Shown: positions 51,540 to 60,100 of the stretch, piece by piece
How the letters are laid out: every line of letters begins with the position of its first letter
How positions within the stretch are numbered: the stretch's first letter is position 1
Source: Bradyrhizobium sp.
GTDB lineage: Bacteria > Pseudomonadota > Alphaproteobacteria > Rhizobiales > Xanthobacteraceae
Length of the DNA: 64,000 bases
Reading direction: 5' to 3'
Assembly: GCF_016213215.1 (NCBI RefSeq)
Contig: NZ_JACRAW010000038.1
Coordinates: 29,939 to 93,938, forward strand
Program-made: the position numbers and the translations under genes
The notes under the pieces: generated by a model
Told to the model about the DNA's origin: nothing
Database searches by the model: none
Seen by the model: the letters and a program-made list of their open reading frames with translations, nothing else

Positions 51540-53734
51540 GCGAAGCGGCTCCGCATACTCGGTCGTCATGCCCGGGCTTGACCCGGGCATCCACGAAACT
51601 GCGTGCAGCGGGGAAAGACGTGGATGGCCGGGTCAAGCCCGGCCATGACGGTGGAGTGAAGAGCAGGGCAGGTCGCATCTTCCTCATTGCGGCCGCAACG
51701 CTTTTTATCGTTGCTAGCGCCTCCTTCACGGCCTGGGTCGTCTCGCTCGGCCCGCTGCCGCTCGACAAGGCGCGGGAGGTTTCCGCCACGGTGGTCGATC
51801 GCAACGGCAGACTCTTGCGCGCCTATGCGATGGCCGACGGGCGCTGGCGGCTGCCCGTCGATGCGAGGGGTGGCGTCGATCCGACCTACATCAAGCTGCT
51901 GCTGGCCTATGAAGACCAGCGCTTCCATTCCCATCACGGTGTCGATCCCCTCGCGCTCGGCCGCGCCGCACTTCAGCTGATCAGCCGCGGCCGGATCGTC
52001 TCGGGCGGCTCGACCATCACCATGCAGCTGGCGCGGCTGATGGAGCCGAGGCGGCAGCGGTCGCTTTACGCCAAGCTGCGGCAGATGGTGCGCGCGATCG
52101 AGCTTGAGCGGGAGTTGAGCAAGGATCAGATCCTCGACCTGTACCTCGCGCTGGCGCCCTATGGCGGCAATCTCGAAGGCATTCGTGCCGCATCCCTGGG
52201 CTATTTCGGCAAGGAGCCGAAGCGGCTGTCGCTCGCTGAAGCCGCGCTCCTGGTCGCGTTGCCGCAGTCGCCGGAAACCCGCCGGCTCGATCGCTATCCG
52301 GATGCTGCCCGCGCCGCGCGCGACCGGGTGCTCGACCGCATGGTCGAGGAGCTCCTGGTGAGCGCGGAAGATGCCGCACAGGCCAAGGCCGCGCCGGTGC
52401 CGCGGCTGCGCAAGCCGATGCCGATCCTGGCTCCGCATTCGGCTGATCAGGCCATCACCACCATGAAGGATCTGCCGGTCGTCAGGCTGACCCTCGATGC
52501 CGGCTTGCAGAGAGTGCTCGAGCCGCTCGCCCGCGATCGGGCGATTGCGTTGGGGCCGAACATCTCCGTGGCCATCATCGCGGTCGACAACGAAAGCGGC
52601 GACGTGCTCGCCCGTATCGGCTCTGCCGACTATTTCGATCACGCCCGTGCAGGGCAGGTGGACATGACGCGCGCGGTGCGTTCGCCGGGCTCGACGCTGA
52701 AGCCGTTCATCTATGGGCTTGCCTTCGAGGATGGCCTTGTCCATCCCGAAAGCCTGATTGACGATCGCCCGATCCGGTTCGGCTCCTACGCCCCGGAAAA
52801 TTTCGACATGACGTTCCAGGGCACGGTGCCGGTGCGAAAGGCGCTGCAACTGTCGCTGAACGTGCCGGCGATCGCGCTGCTCGATCGGGTGGGCTCCAGC
52901 CGGCTGACCTCGCGGCTGCGCCAGGGCGGGGTCAATCTCGTGCTGCCCAAGGACGAGGCGCCGGGGCTAGCCATGGGCTTGGGCGGCGTCGGGATCACGC
53001 TGCAGGATCTGGCGCAGCTCTATGCCGGACTGGCGCGGCTGGGGACAACCCGGCCGCTGCACGAGATCGTCACCGACAAGGACGATCAGCGCGATCCCTT
53101 GCGCCTGCTGGACCAGGTCGCGGCCTGGCAGGTCGGCAACGTCCTGCTGGGCACGCCGCCGCCCGAGAACGCGCCGCACAACCGGATCGCCTTCAAGACC
53201 GGGACCAGCTACGGGTACCGGGACGCCTGGTCGGTCGGTTTCGACGGCCGCATGACCATCGGCGTGTGGGTCGGGCGTCCCGACGGTGCCCCGGTTCCAG
53301 GGCTGATCGGACGCACCGCCGCGGCTCCTATCCTGTTCGACGCTTTCGCCCGGACCGGCAAACTGCCGGCGCCGCTGTCAAAGGCGCCGAAAGGAACCTT
53401 GGCTGCCAGCAACGCCAAGTTGCCGTTGCCGCTCCGCCGGTTCCGGCCGGTTGGCGAGTTGGTGCGGTCCGGCGGCGAGCAGGCGCCGCATATCCAGTTT
53501 CCGCTGAACGGCTCGCGCATCGACGTCGACCGGACCGCCGGCGGCGCCTCAGCCATGCCCGTCAAGGTTGCTGGTGGGGTGCTGCCGATGACGGTGCTGG
53601 TCAACGGCATGGCGGTTGGCGAGATCGATGGCCGCCGCCAGCGCCTGATCGACCCGCCCGGGCCGGGTTTCGCGCGGCTCACCGTCATCGACGCCAAGGG
53701 CACCGCGGACACAGTTGTCATCCGAATTCAATAG
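51536..53734 (+). CDS. pbpC: Penicillin-binding protein 1C
   Basis: A 732-residue bifunctional peptidoglycan synthase if read from 51536. Order: signal anchor (IFLIAAATLFIVASASFTAW), GT51 transglycosylase with EDQRFHSHHGVDPLALGRA and SGGSTITMQLARLM, transpeptidase with the SxxK serine in SPGSTLKPFIYG and the KTGT box in AFKTGTSYGYRD, and a C-terminal PBP1C domain. The first 40 codons are formed by a dispersed palindrome (51564-51650) and look unnatural (SSCPGLTRAS ... VKPGHDGG). A GTG at 51656 would remove them and give 692 residues. The ATG at 51536 overlaps the macroglobulin stop, so both starts are plausible. Confidence 0.93.
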   Translation: MSEAAPHTRSSCPGLTRASTKLRAAGKDVDGRVKPGHDGGVKSRAGRIFLIAAATLFIVASASFTAWVVSLGPLPLDKAREVSATVVDRNGRLLRAYAMADGRWRLPVDARGGVDPTYIKLLLAYEDQRFHSHHGVDPLALGRAALQLISRGRIVSGGSTITMQLARLMEPRRQRSLYAKLRQMVRAIELERELSKDQILDLYLALAPYGGNLEGIRAASLGYFGKEPKRLSLAEAALLVALPQSPETRRLDRYPDAARAARDRVLDRMVEELLVSAEDAAQAKAAPVPRLRKPMPILAPHSADQAITTMKDLPVVRLTLDAGLQRVLEPLARDRAIALGPNISVAIIAVDNESGDVLARIGSADYFDHARAGQVDMTRAVRSPGSTLKPFIYGLAFEDGLVHPESLIDDRPIRFGSYAPENFDMTFQGTVPVRKALQLSLNVPAIALLDRVGSSRLTSRLRQGGVNLVLPKDEAPGLAMGLGGVGITLQDLAQLYAGLARLGTTRPLHEIVTDKDDQRDPLRLLDQVAAWQVGNVLLGTPPPENAPHNRIAFKTGTSYGYRDAWSVGFDGRMTIGVWVGRPDGAPVPGLIGRTAAAPILFDAFARTGKLPAPLSKAPKGTLAASNAKLPLPLRRFRPVGELVRSGGEQAPHIQFPLNGSRIDVDRTAGGASAMPVKVAGGVLPMTVLVNGMAVGEIDGRRQRLIDPPGPGFARLTVIDAKGTADTVVIRIQ
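51564..51650. repeat. Palindromic dispersed repeat, type D, inside the pbpC 5' end
   Basis: Two 30-bp arms, CGTCATGCCCGGGCTTGACC (start of left arm) and its near-perfect complement ending in AAGCCCGGCCATGACG, surround a 27-bp centre. This is a common Bradyrhizobium intergenic palindrome. Here it falls between two coupled genes and stays open in the pbpC frame. Confidence 0.9.
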
Positions 53735-53785
53735 GCTGGGGGCTAAGCAGTTGTAGGCGCGGCAGTTTCAGCGTATGCGGGGTCG

Positions 53786-55528
53786 ATGGCCGAGACCTAC
53801 GCACGCCCCCGTTTTGGAGAGCCGCGCGAGCCGAAGAACCTGGTGAACCCGGGTAACCGGCTCATGCGCGTGATCGAATTCGTCACCGGCAATCATTTTC
53901 GGGCCGCCGCTTTCCTGGTCGTGTGCGCGCTGCTGCTGTTCCTGCCCGGCTTCTTCACGATCCCCCCGATCGACCGCGACGAGGCGCGGTTCGCCCAGGC
54001 GACCAAGCAGATGGTCGAAAGCGGCGACTACGTCGACATCCGTTTCCAGGACGACGTCCGTTACAAGAAGCCGGTCGGCATCTACTGGTTGCAGTCCGCT
54101 GCCGTCGAGACCGCCTCGGCGTTCGGCCTGCCGCGGGCACAGCTCCGCATCTGGGTCTATCGCGTTCCTTCGTTGATCGGTGCAATCGGCGCGGTGCTCC
54201 TGACCTACTGGGCCGCGCTCGGCTTCGTGACGCGCCGCGGCGCGGTCCTGGCCGCGCTGATGATGTGCAGCTCGGTCTTGCTTGGCGTCGAAGCGCGGCT
54301 CGCCAAGACCGATGCGATGCTGCTGCTCGCCGTCGTCGCGGCGATGGGCGCGCTGTCCAAAGTCTATCTGTCCTGGCAGCGCGGCGAGGATCCGGTTCAC
54401 CCGCCCTGGAGCTGGCCTGTGATCTTCTGGACGGCGCTTGCCGGCGGCATCCTGCTCAAGGGACCGCTGATCCTGATGTTTGCGGGGCTGACGATCATCA
54501 CGCTCGCGGTGCTCGACCGCGACGCCGCCTGGCTGCGGCGCCTGCGCCCCGTGTGGGGCCTCATGTGGACGCTGGTGCTCGTGCTGCCGTGGTTCGTCGC
54601 CATCTTCCTGCGCGCCGGCGACACCTTCTTCGCCACTTCCGTCGGCGGCGACATGCTCAGCAAGTTGGGGGCGCAGGAATCCCACGGTGCGCCGCCCGGA
54701 GCGTACCTGTTGCTGTTCTGGGTGACATTCTGGCCGGGAGCCGCGCTCGCGACCATGGCAGCGCCCGCGGTCTGGCGGGCGCGGCGCGAGCCTGGCGCTC
54801 AATATCTGCTGGCCTGGCTGATTCCGTCATGGCTTGTATTCGAGGCGGTGCTGACCAAGCTGCCGCATTATGTGCTGCCGCTCTATCCGGCGATCGCGAT
54901 TCTGACCGCCGGCGCGCTGGAGCGGCGGGTGCTGTCGCGCTCCTGGCTGACGCGTGGATCGGCGTGGTGGTTCGCGATCCCTGCGCTTGGCTCGATCATC
55001 GCCGTGGTCGGCGCGGTCAAGCTGACGCTGCACCCGGGGTTCGCCGCGTGGCCGTTCATCGCAGCCGCGCTGATCTTCGGCCTGTTCGCCTGGTGGCTCT
55101 ACGATAACAACCATGCCGAACGCTCGCTTCTCAACGCCGTTGCCGCGGCGGTGTTTCTGGCTATTGCAGTCTATGGGATTGTCCTGCCGTCGCTGACGCC
55201 CTTGTTCCCGAGCGCCGAGGTTGCCCGCGCGCTGCGCAACGTGACCTGCGTCGGGCCCAAAGCCGCCGCGGCCGGCTATCACGAGCCGAGCCTGGTTTTC
55301 ATGACCGGCACGTCGACGCTGCTGACTGACGGCTCGGGTGCGGCGGATTTCCTGAAGCAGGGCAGTTGCCGCTTCGCGCTGGTGGAGCAGCGCTCCGAGC
55401 GCAGTTTCGCCCAACGCGCCGAGGCGATTGGGCTGCGATATGATGTCGGCGCCCGCGTCGACGGCTACAACTTCTCGCAGGGCCGGGCAATTTCGATCGC
55501 GATCTTCCGCTCGGAAGGCACCGAATAA
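53786..55528 (+). CDS. ArnT/PMT-type membrane glycosyltransferase
   Basis: A 580-residue integral membrane enzyme of the GT83/GT39 clan with about 12 helices. The N-terminal first loop holds IPPIDRDEARFAQATKQMVE, the Asp-Glu catalytic motif, followed by VDIRFQDDVRYKKPVGIYW, which is typical of ArnT. It moves a sugar from a polyprenyl-phosphate carrier to lipid A or another envelope molecule on the periplasmic side. Followed within 1 bp by a PAP2 phosphatase and then by a GT2 that could make the carrier-linked sugar. The sugar in question cannot be told from sequence. Confidence 0.9.
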   Translation: MAETYARPRFGEPREPKNLVNPGNRLMRVIEFVTGNHFRAAAFLVVCALLLFLPGFFTIPPIDRDEARFAQATKQMVESGDYVDIRFQDDVRYKKPVGIYWLQSAAVETASAFGLPRAQLRIWVYRVPSLIGAIGAVLLTYWAALGFVTRRGAVLAALMMCSSVLLGVEARLAKTDAMLLLAVVAAMGALSKVYLSWQRGEDPVHPPWSWPVIFWTALAGGILLKGPLILMFAGLTIITLAVLDRDAAWLRRLRPVWGLMWTLVLVLPWFVAIFLRAGDTFFATSVGGDMLSKLGAQESHGAPPGAYLLLFWVTFWPGAALATMAAPAVWRARREPGAQYLLAWLIPSWLVFEAVLTKLPHYVLPLYPAIAILTAGALERRVLSRSWLTRGSAWWFAIPALGSIIAVVGAVKLTLHPGFAAWPFIAAALIFGLFAWWLYDNNHAERSLLNAVAAAVFLAIAVYGIVLPSLTPLFPSAEVARALRNVTCVGPKAAAAGYHEPSLVFMTGTSTLLTDGSGAADFLKQGSCRFALVEQRSERSFAQRAEAIGLRYDVGARVDGYNFSQGRAISIAIFRSEGTE

Positions 55529-55529
55529 G

Positions 55530-56375
55530 ATGTCGCCGCCAGCCGGCGCGAGCCGGTCTCCGAGCTATGTCGCCCAACTGCTCGCGATTTCGCGGCGGGC
55601 GGCCTTGCAACTCGTGCGCCAGCCATCCCATTCTCGCCGCGCCGAGGCGGCGCGCCAATTGGCGCGTCACTCGCTGCTGCTTGCCGCGACCGGGGCGGCG
55701 CTGATCATCCTGCTGATGATTGCGCTGGACGGGCCTGAGATCGAGCTGATGCCACCCCGCGGCACGCCCACCCTGTGGCCGGTGCGGATCCTGACCGAGT
55801 TCGGCAAGGACGCCTATGTGCTGTTGTCGTTGGGCGGCGCACTGGTTTTGGTCGCGCTGGCCGCGGCAGCGTTGCACGGGAACACGCGTGCTCTGTTGCT
55901 CGGGATCGGTACGCGGCTTCAGTTCATGTTCTTCGCCGTGCTGGTATCAGTGCTCATCGGCGATCTGTTGAAGTGGGTGGTCGGCCGCGGCCGCCCGTTT
56001 GTCGGCGGCAAGGCCAATCCGTTCAATTTCGTGCCCTTCAATGGAACGGAGGCATATTACAGTTTGCCATCCGGGCATGCGGTGACGGCCTTTGCCCTTG
56101 CTTTCGCAGTCGGCGCGCTCTGGCCGCGTGTGCGGACTGCAATGTACCTGTACGCCGTCGCGATTGCGCTGACTCGCCTCGTGCTGCTGTCCCATCACCC
56201 GAGCGACGTGGTGGCCGGCGCCTTGGTCGGCATCGTCGGCGCGATGGCGGTGCAATACTGGTTTGCCGCCCGGCGGCTGGGATTTGCGATCCGCGCGGGC
56301 GGCGAAATCGTACCGCTGCCCGACCCGGTATCACGAGGCTTCAAAAGGGTTGCCCGCGCCGCACCGGCCCCATAA
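55530..56375 (+). CDS. PAP2-family membrane phosphatase
   Basis: A 281-residue protein with about five to six helices and all three PAP2 motifs: KWVVGRGRPF, YYSLPSGHAVTAFAL and RLVLLSHHPSDVVAG (last His and Asp are catalytic). Such enzymes remove phosphate from lipids or polyprenyl diphosphates; LpxE and LpxF are relatives that dephosphorylate lipid A. ATG at 55530, 2 bases after the previous stop; a frame to 55428 lies within the upstream gene. Genes on both sides point to envelope modification. Confidence 0.92.
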   Translation: MSPPAGASRSPSYVAQLLAISRRAALQLVRQPSHSRRAEAARQLARHSLLLAATGAALIILLMIALDGPEIELMPPRGTPTLWPVRILTEFGKDAYVLLSLGGALVLVALAAAALHGNTRALLLGIGTRLQFMFFAVLVSVLIGDLLKWVVGRGRPFVGGKANPFNFVPFNGTEAYYSLPSGHAVTAFALAFAVGALWPRVRTAMYLYAVAIALTRLVLLSHHPSDVVAGALVGIVGAMAVQYWFAARRLGFAIRAGGEIVPLPDPVSRGFKRVARAAPAP

Positions 56376-56424
56376 AAGCGGTCGCCGCGACGCCCGGGGC
56401 GCCTGCCGCCACCCAACCCAAACC

Positions 56425-57180
56425 GTGAGCTTCGATTTGCCTTCTTTCGAACCAGCCGTAGCGGTCTCCATCGTCGTGCCCGTGCGCAACGAAGCCGGGA
56501 ACATCGTGCCGTTGATCGAGGAGATCGTGGCCGCGCTCGAGGGCCGGTGGGAGTACGAAATTATCTATGTCAACGACGGCTCGACCGACACGACGGGGGA
56601 GCGGCTGATCAATGCGATGGAGCAGCGGGGCAATCTGCGTCAACTCCGTCATGCCAAGTCGACCGGCCAATCGGCCGCGGTGCGCAGCGGCGTACGCGCG
56701 GCCCGCGGGGGCATCGTGGCCACGCTCGACGGTGACGGCCAAAACAATCCGGCCTTTCTGCCCGATCTGATCTCGGCGATCGAGAAGGGTGGCGAACACG
56801 TCGGTCTCGCCGCCGGCCAAAGGGTTGGTCGAAGGGATACGGGTTTCAAGAAGTTCCAGTCACGCGTCGCCAACCGCGTGCGCAACGCGATCCTGCATGA
56901 CGGGACGCGCGATACCGGCTGCGGGCTCAAGGCGTTTCGGCGCGACGTGTTCCTGATGCTGCCTTACTTCGACGGACTGCATCGCTTTCTGCCGGCCCTG
57001 GTTCGGCGGGAAGGCTACGATGTCACCTATGTCGACGTGATCGACCGGCCCCGCCATTCCGGCGTTTCGAATTACGGCTTTTTCGACCGGGTTTGGGTCG
57101 GGATCATGGATCTTGCCGGGGTGTGGTGGCTGATCCGCCGCAAGAAGCCGACGCCCGAGGTGACCGAGGTGACCCTATGA
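56425..57180 (+). CDS. Family 2 glycosyltransferase (polyprenyl-phosphate sugar synthase type)
   Basis: A 251-residue GT2 enzyme of the dolichol-phosphate-mannose-synthase type. GT-A motifs: SIVVPVRNEAGNIVPLIEEI, EIIYVNDGSTDTTGE (first Asp pair) and VATLDGDGQNNPAFLPDL (DxD equivalent). The C-terminal part carries RPRHSGVSNYGFFDRVWVG, common to ArnC/DPM1-like enzymes, with a short hydrophobic end. It would load a sugar from a nucleotide donor onto a polyprenyl phosphate for the ArnT-like enzyme. GTG start at 56425; stop overlaps the next start (ATGA). Confidence 0.9.
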   Translation: MSFDLPSFEPAVAVSIVVPVRNEAGNIVPLIEEIVAALEGRWEYEIIYVNDGSTDTTGERLINAMEQRGNLRQLRHAKSTGQSAAVRSGVRAARGGIVATLDGDGQNNPAFLPDLISAIEKGGEHVGLAAGQRVGRRDTGFKKFQSRVANRVRNAILHDGTRDTGCGLKAFRRDVFLMLPYFDGLHRFLPALVRREGYDVTYVDVIDRPRHSGVSNYGFFDRVWVGIMDLAGVWWLIRRKKPTPEVTEVTL

Positions 57181-57491
57181 CTGACCTGCTCAACTATCTG
57201 CACGACGTCTTCGTCGCCAAGTTCGATGCCTGGGTCGTTCTCGGATTCATCGCGCAGGGGTTCTTCACGATGCGGTTTGCGGTGCAATGGATTGCATCCG
57301 AGCGCGCGCGCAGGAGCGTTGTCCCGGTCGCGTTCTGGTTCTTCTCGATCGGCGGTGGGATGTTGCTGTTGATCTATGCCCTGTACCGCCGCGACCCGGT
57401 GTTCATTGCGGGACAGGCGTTCGGCCTGATTGTCTACTTCCGCAACGTCTATTTCATCCTCATCAACCGAAAGCAGCTGTCGGGCGGGTGA
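57177..57491 (+). CDS. Lipid A biosynthesis N-terminal-domain (LAB_N) membrane protein
   Basis: A 104-residue membrane protein with about three helices. LAB_N features: FDAWVVLGFIAQGFFTMRFAV, QWIASERARRSVVPVAFWFFS and GQAFGLIVYFRNVYFI. It is found alone next to GT2 genes in many alphaproteobacteria and as an N-terminal extension of some LpxB proteins. It probably assists the coupled GT2 (overlap ATGA) in handling the lipid-linked sugar, much like RgtF with RgtE in rhizobia, which is an inference. Confidence 0.88.
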   Translation: MTDLLNYLHDVFVAKFDAWVVLGFIAQGFFTMRFAVQWIASERARRSVVPVAFWFFSIGGGMLLLIYALYRRDPVFIAGQAFGLIVYFRNVYFILINRKQLSGG

Positions 57492-57534
57492 GCGGCTGCG
57501 GATCCTGCGACCGCGCCGGAAGCCGCATCCCGCC

Positions 57535-58752
57535 TCAGCCGGCCAACACTGCGTTGAAAGCGGCAAAGCCGCGCTCGAGGTCGGCCTTCAGGTCATCGAC
57601 GTGCTCAAGGCCGATGTGAAGACGCAGCGTGGGGCCGCCTGGGACCCATTTGGTGGCGGTCCGGTAGTTCGAGCAGTCGAACGGGATCACGAGGCTTTCA
57701 AAACCGCCCCACGAAAACCCCATGCCGAACAATTCAACCGAATCGAGCAGCGCGTCGACGGCCTTTTGCGGCGCCGGCTTCAGCACGATGCTGAACAGCC
57801 CGGAGGCGCCGGTAAAGTCGCGCCTCCAGATCGCATGCCCTGGATCGCTTTCCAGCGCCGGGTGCAGCACGCGCGCAACCTCCGGCCTGTGCTCCAGCCA
57901 GCGCGCCATCTCCAGGCCCGAGCGGTAATGCTGGGCGAGGCGCACCGCCAGCGTGCGCATGCCGCGTAGCGCCAGGAACACGTCGTCGGGACCGGCGCAG
58001 ACGCCGAGCAGGCGGATCGTCTCCAGAACGGACGGCCAGGCTTTCGCATTGGCCGAGATCGTGCCGAACATGATGTCGGAATGACCGCCGATGTATTTGG
58101 TGGCCGCCTGCAGGCTGATGTCGACGCCTTGTTCCAGGGAGCGGTGATAGAGCGGCGTTGCCCAGGTGTTGTCGTCGATCACCAGCGCGCCCCGCGCGTG
58201 TGCCACGGCCGCGATCGCGGGAATGTCGGTCATCTCGAAGGACTGCGAGCCAGGTGCTTCCACCAGCACCGCCCTGGTGTTGGGCTTGAACATTCGCTCG
58301 ATGCCGGCCCCGATCAGCGGATCGAAGAAGGTGGTTTCGACTCCATATCGCGCAAGCAAGCCGTTGCAGAAATTGCGTGAGGGCCGATAGACGTTATCGC
58401 AGACCAGAAGGTGATCGCCGGCCTTCAGCACGGAGAGCAGGGCGGTGGTAATGGCAGCGAGGCCGGAGGGCGCGATGCCGACGCCCGCGCATTCCGGGCC
58501 CTCCAGCGCCATCAGCATCTCCTGCAGCGCCTTGGTGGTCGGGGAGCCGTGCCGACCATATTGGAACTCGCCGCGGTGGGCGTGCAGGTCTTCCGCGGTC
58601 GGATAGAGCACGGTCGAGCCATGGACGACCGGCGGGTTGACGAAGCCCCTCTGCGCCTTGGTGTCGCGGCCGGATGTGACAAGCCGGGTTTCGGGCTGTT
58701 GCGGGATAGAGCCGGGGCCGCGCGAGGAGTCCATGCGTTCGCTTTCAGACAT
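57535..58752 (-). CDS. metC: Cystathionine beta-lyase (PLP-dependent trans-sulfuration enzyme)
   Basis: A 405-residue enzyme of the Cys/Met metabolism PLP family. It has QYGRHGSPTTKALQEMLMAL, GVGIAPSGLAAITTALLSVL, the Asp in VIDDNTWATPLYHR that holds the pyridine nitrogen, and the PLP lysine in QAATKYIGGHSD. GFSWGGFESLV is typical of MetC-like beta-lyases. It cleaves cystathionine to homocysteine in methionine synthesis. ATG at 58752 was chosen (MSESERMDSSRG); the frame upstream to 58863 lacks family similarity. Converges with the LAB_N gene and diverges from aapJ. Confidence 0.9.
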   Translation of the reverse strand: MSESERMDSSRGPGSIPQQPETRLVTSGRDTKAQRGFVNPPVVHGSTVLYPTAEDLHAHRGEFQYGRHGSPTTKALQEMLMALEGPECAGVGIAPSGLAAITTALLSVLKAGDHLLVCDNVYRPSRNFCNGLLARYGVETTFFDPLIGAGIERMFKPNTRAVLVEAPGSQSFEMTDIPAIAAVAHARGALVIDDNTWATPLYHRSLEQGVDISLQAATKYIGGHSDIMFGTISANAKAWPSVLETIRLLGVCAGPDDVFLALRGMRTLAVRLAQHYRSGLEMARWLEHRPEVARVLHPALESDPGHAIWRRDFTGASGLFSIVLKPAPQKAVDALLDSVELFGMGFSWGGFESLVIPFDCSNYRTATKWVPGGPTLRLHIGLEHVDDLKADLERGFAAFNAVLAG

Positions 58753-59059
58753 ATAGTGCCGTTGGCGCTCTGCCTTAGGCCAAAAGATCCTACCGAGAAA
58801 GGGCAGGGTAGGACCGTTAATAACAGGAGCCGGAAGAGCCCCGTCAACCCCTTGACCGGGCACGCCAATCGTTCTGTGATGCGGAGGAGCTGTTCAGTCG
58901 CCGCATGTTGAGGGGCCTGCGCGACCTTCGATCCATTCGCTTGCCTGGACGATGCGTTGCGGCCTCAAGGCGAACGTTCGCGGGCGGGATGGCGGGGTTT
59001 GGCCCATCGACCTGCGCGTTGATAGCACGTTCCCAGGACGACCTCGAAAGGCCTTTGCC
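58753..59059. other. Divergent intergenic region metC-aapJ
   Basis: About 300 bp that must hold the promoters of metC and the aap operon. Some open frames cross it but none looks coding. No clear operator was found by eye. Confidence 0.45.
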
Positions 59060-60076
59060 ATGAAACGCGTTACTCTGGTTTTCACCCTCGCCTTCGCCGC
59101 CGGTTTCACCGCCCAGACAGCCACTGCGCAAACGCTGAAGACGGTCAAGGACCGGGGCATGCTATCTTGCGGCGTCAGCCAGGGATTGCCCGGCTTCTCC
59201 TCGCCGGACGACAAGGGCAACTGGACCGGACTGGACGTCGACGTATGCCGCGCGATCGCGGCCGCGGTTCTCAACGATCCGACCAAGGTCAAGTTCGTGC
59301 CGCTGTCGGCCAAGGACCGGTTCACCGCACTGCAGTCCGGCGAAATCGACGTGCTGTCCCGCAACACCACCTGGACGCTGTCGCGTGACACTTCGCTCGG
59401 CGCCTCCTTCACCGGCGTGACCTATTACGATGGCCAGGGCTTCCTGGTGAAGAAGTCGCTCAAGGTCAATTCGGCGCTGGAGCTGAACAGCGCCTCGGTC
59501 TGCGTCCAGACCGGCACGACGACGGAGCAGAATCTCGCCGACTACTTCAAAGGCAACAACATGAAGTACGAGGTAATTGCGTTCGCCTCCGCCGACGAAA
59601 CGGTCAAGGCCTATGAATCCGGACGTTGCGACGTGTTCACGTCGGACGTGTCGCAGCTCTATGCCGAGCGGCTCAAGGTCGCCAATCCCACCGAACATGT
59701 GGTGCTGCCCGAGGTGATCTCGAAGGAGCCTTTGGGCCCGATGGTCCGCCATGGCGACGATCAGTGGTTCGATATCGTCAAATGGACGCTGTTTGCGATG
59801 GTCGGTGCCGAAGAGCTCGGCGTCACCCAGAAGAACGTCGACGAGATGGCGAAATCCGACAAGCCGGAGCTGAAGCGCGCCTTCGGCACCGACGGCAATC
59901 TCGGTGAGCAGCTCGGCCTGACCAAGGACTGGTTCGCGCGAATCGTGAAGGCGGTCGGCAATTACGGCGAGTCTTTCGAGCGCAATGTCGGCGTCGGCTC
60001 CAAGCTGCAGATTGCCCGCGGGATCAACCAGCTCTGGAACAAGGGCGGCATCCAGTACGCTCCGCCGATCCGCTGA
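59060..60076 (+). CDS. aapJ: General L-amino-acid ABC transporter substrate-binding protein
   Basis: A 338-residue periplasmic binding protein. Signal peptide MKRVTLVFTLAFAAGFTAQT; mature start QTLKTVKDRGMLSCGVSQGL, followed by GLDVDVCRAIAAAVL and the amino-acid-contacting segments ALQSGEIDVLSRNTTWTLSR and VQTGTTTEQNLADYF. The long C-terminal region (EELGVTQKNVDEM to GIQYAPPIR) is typical of AapJ rather than of shorter binding proteins. First gene of aapJQMP, which in rhizobia imports many L-amino acids and matters in symbiosis. 24 bp before aapQ. Confidence 0.95.
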   Translation: MKRVTLVFTLAFAAGFTAQTATAQTLKTVKDRGMLSCGVSQGLPGFSSPDDKGNWTGLDVDVCRAIAAAVLNDPTKVKFVPLSAKDRFTALQSGEIDVLSRNTTWTLSRDTSLGASFTGVTYYDGQGFLVKKSLKVNSALELNSASVCVQTGTTTEQNLADYFKGNNMKYEVIAFASADETVKAYESGRCDVFTSDVSQLYAERLKVANPTEHVVLPEVISKEPLGPMVRHGDDQWFDIVKWTLFAMVGAEELGVTQKNVDEMAKSDKPELKRAFGTDGNLGEQLGLTKDWFARIVKAVGNYGESFERNVGVGSKLQIARGINQLWNKGGIQYAPPIR

Positions 60077-60100
60077 TCAGCGGCACGCGCCGCTGCGGCG

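Noticed and set aside
53768..54802. A 344-codon minus-strand frame
   Set aside because: Antisense of the ArnT-like gene; Gln/Arg/His-rich, no family resemblance.
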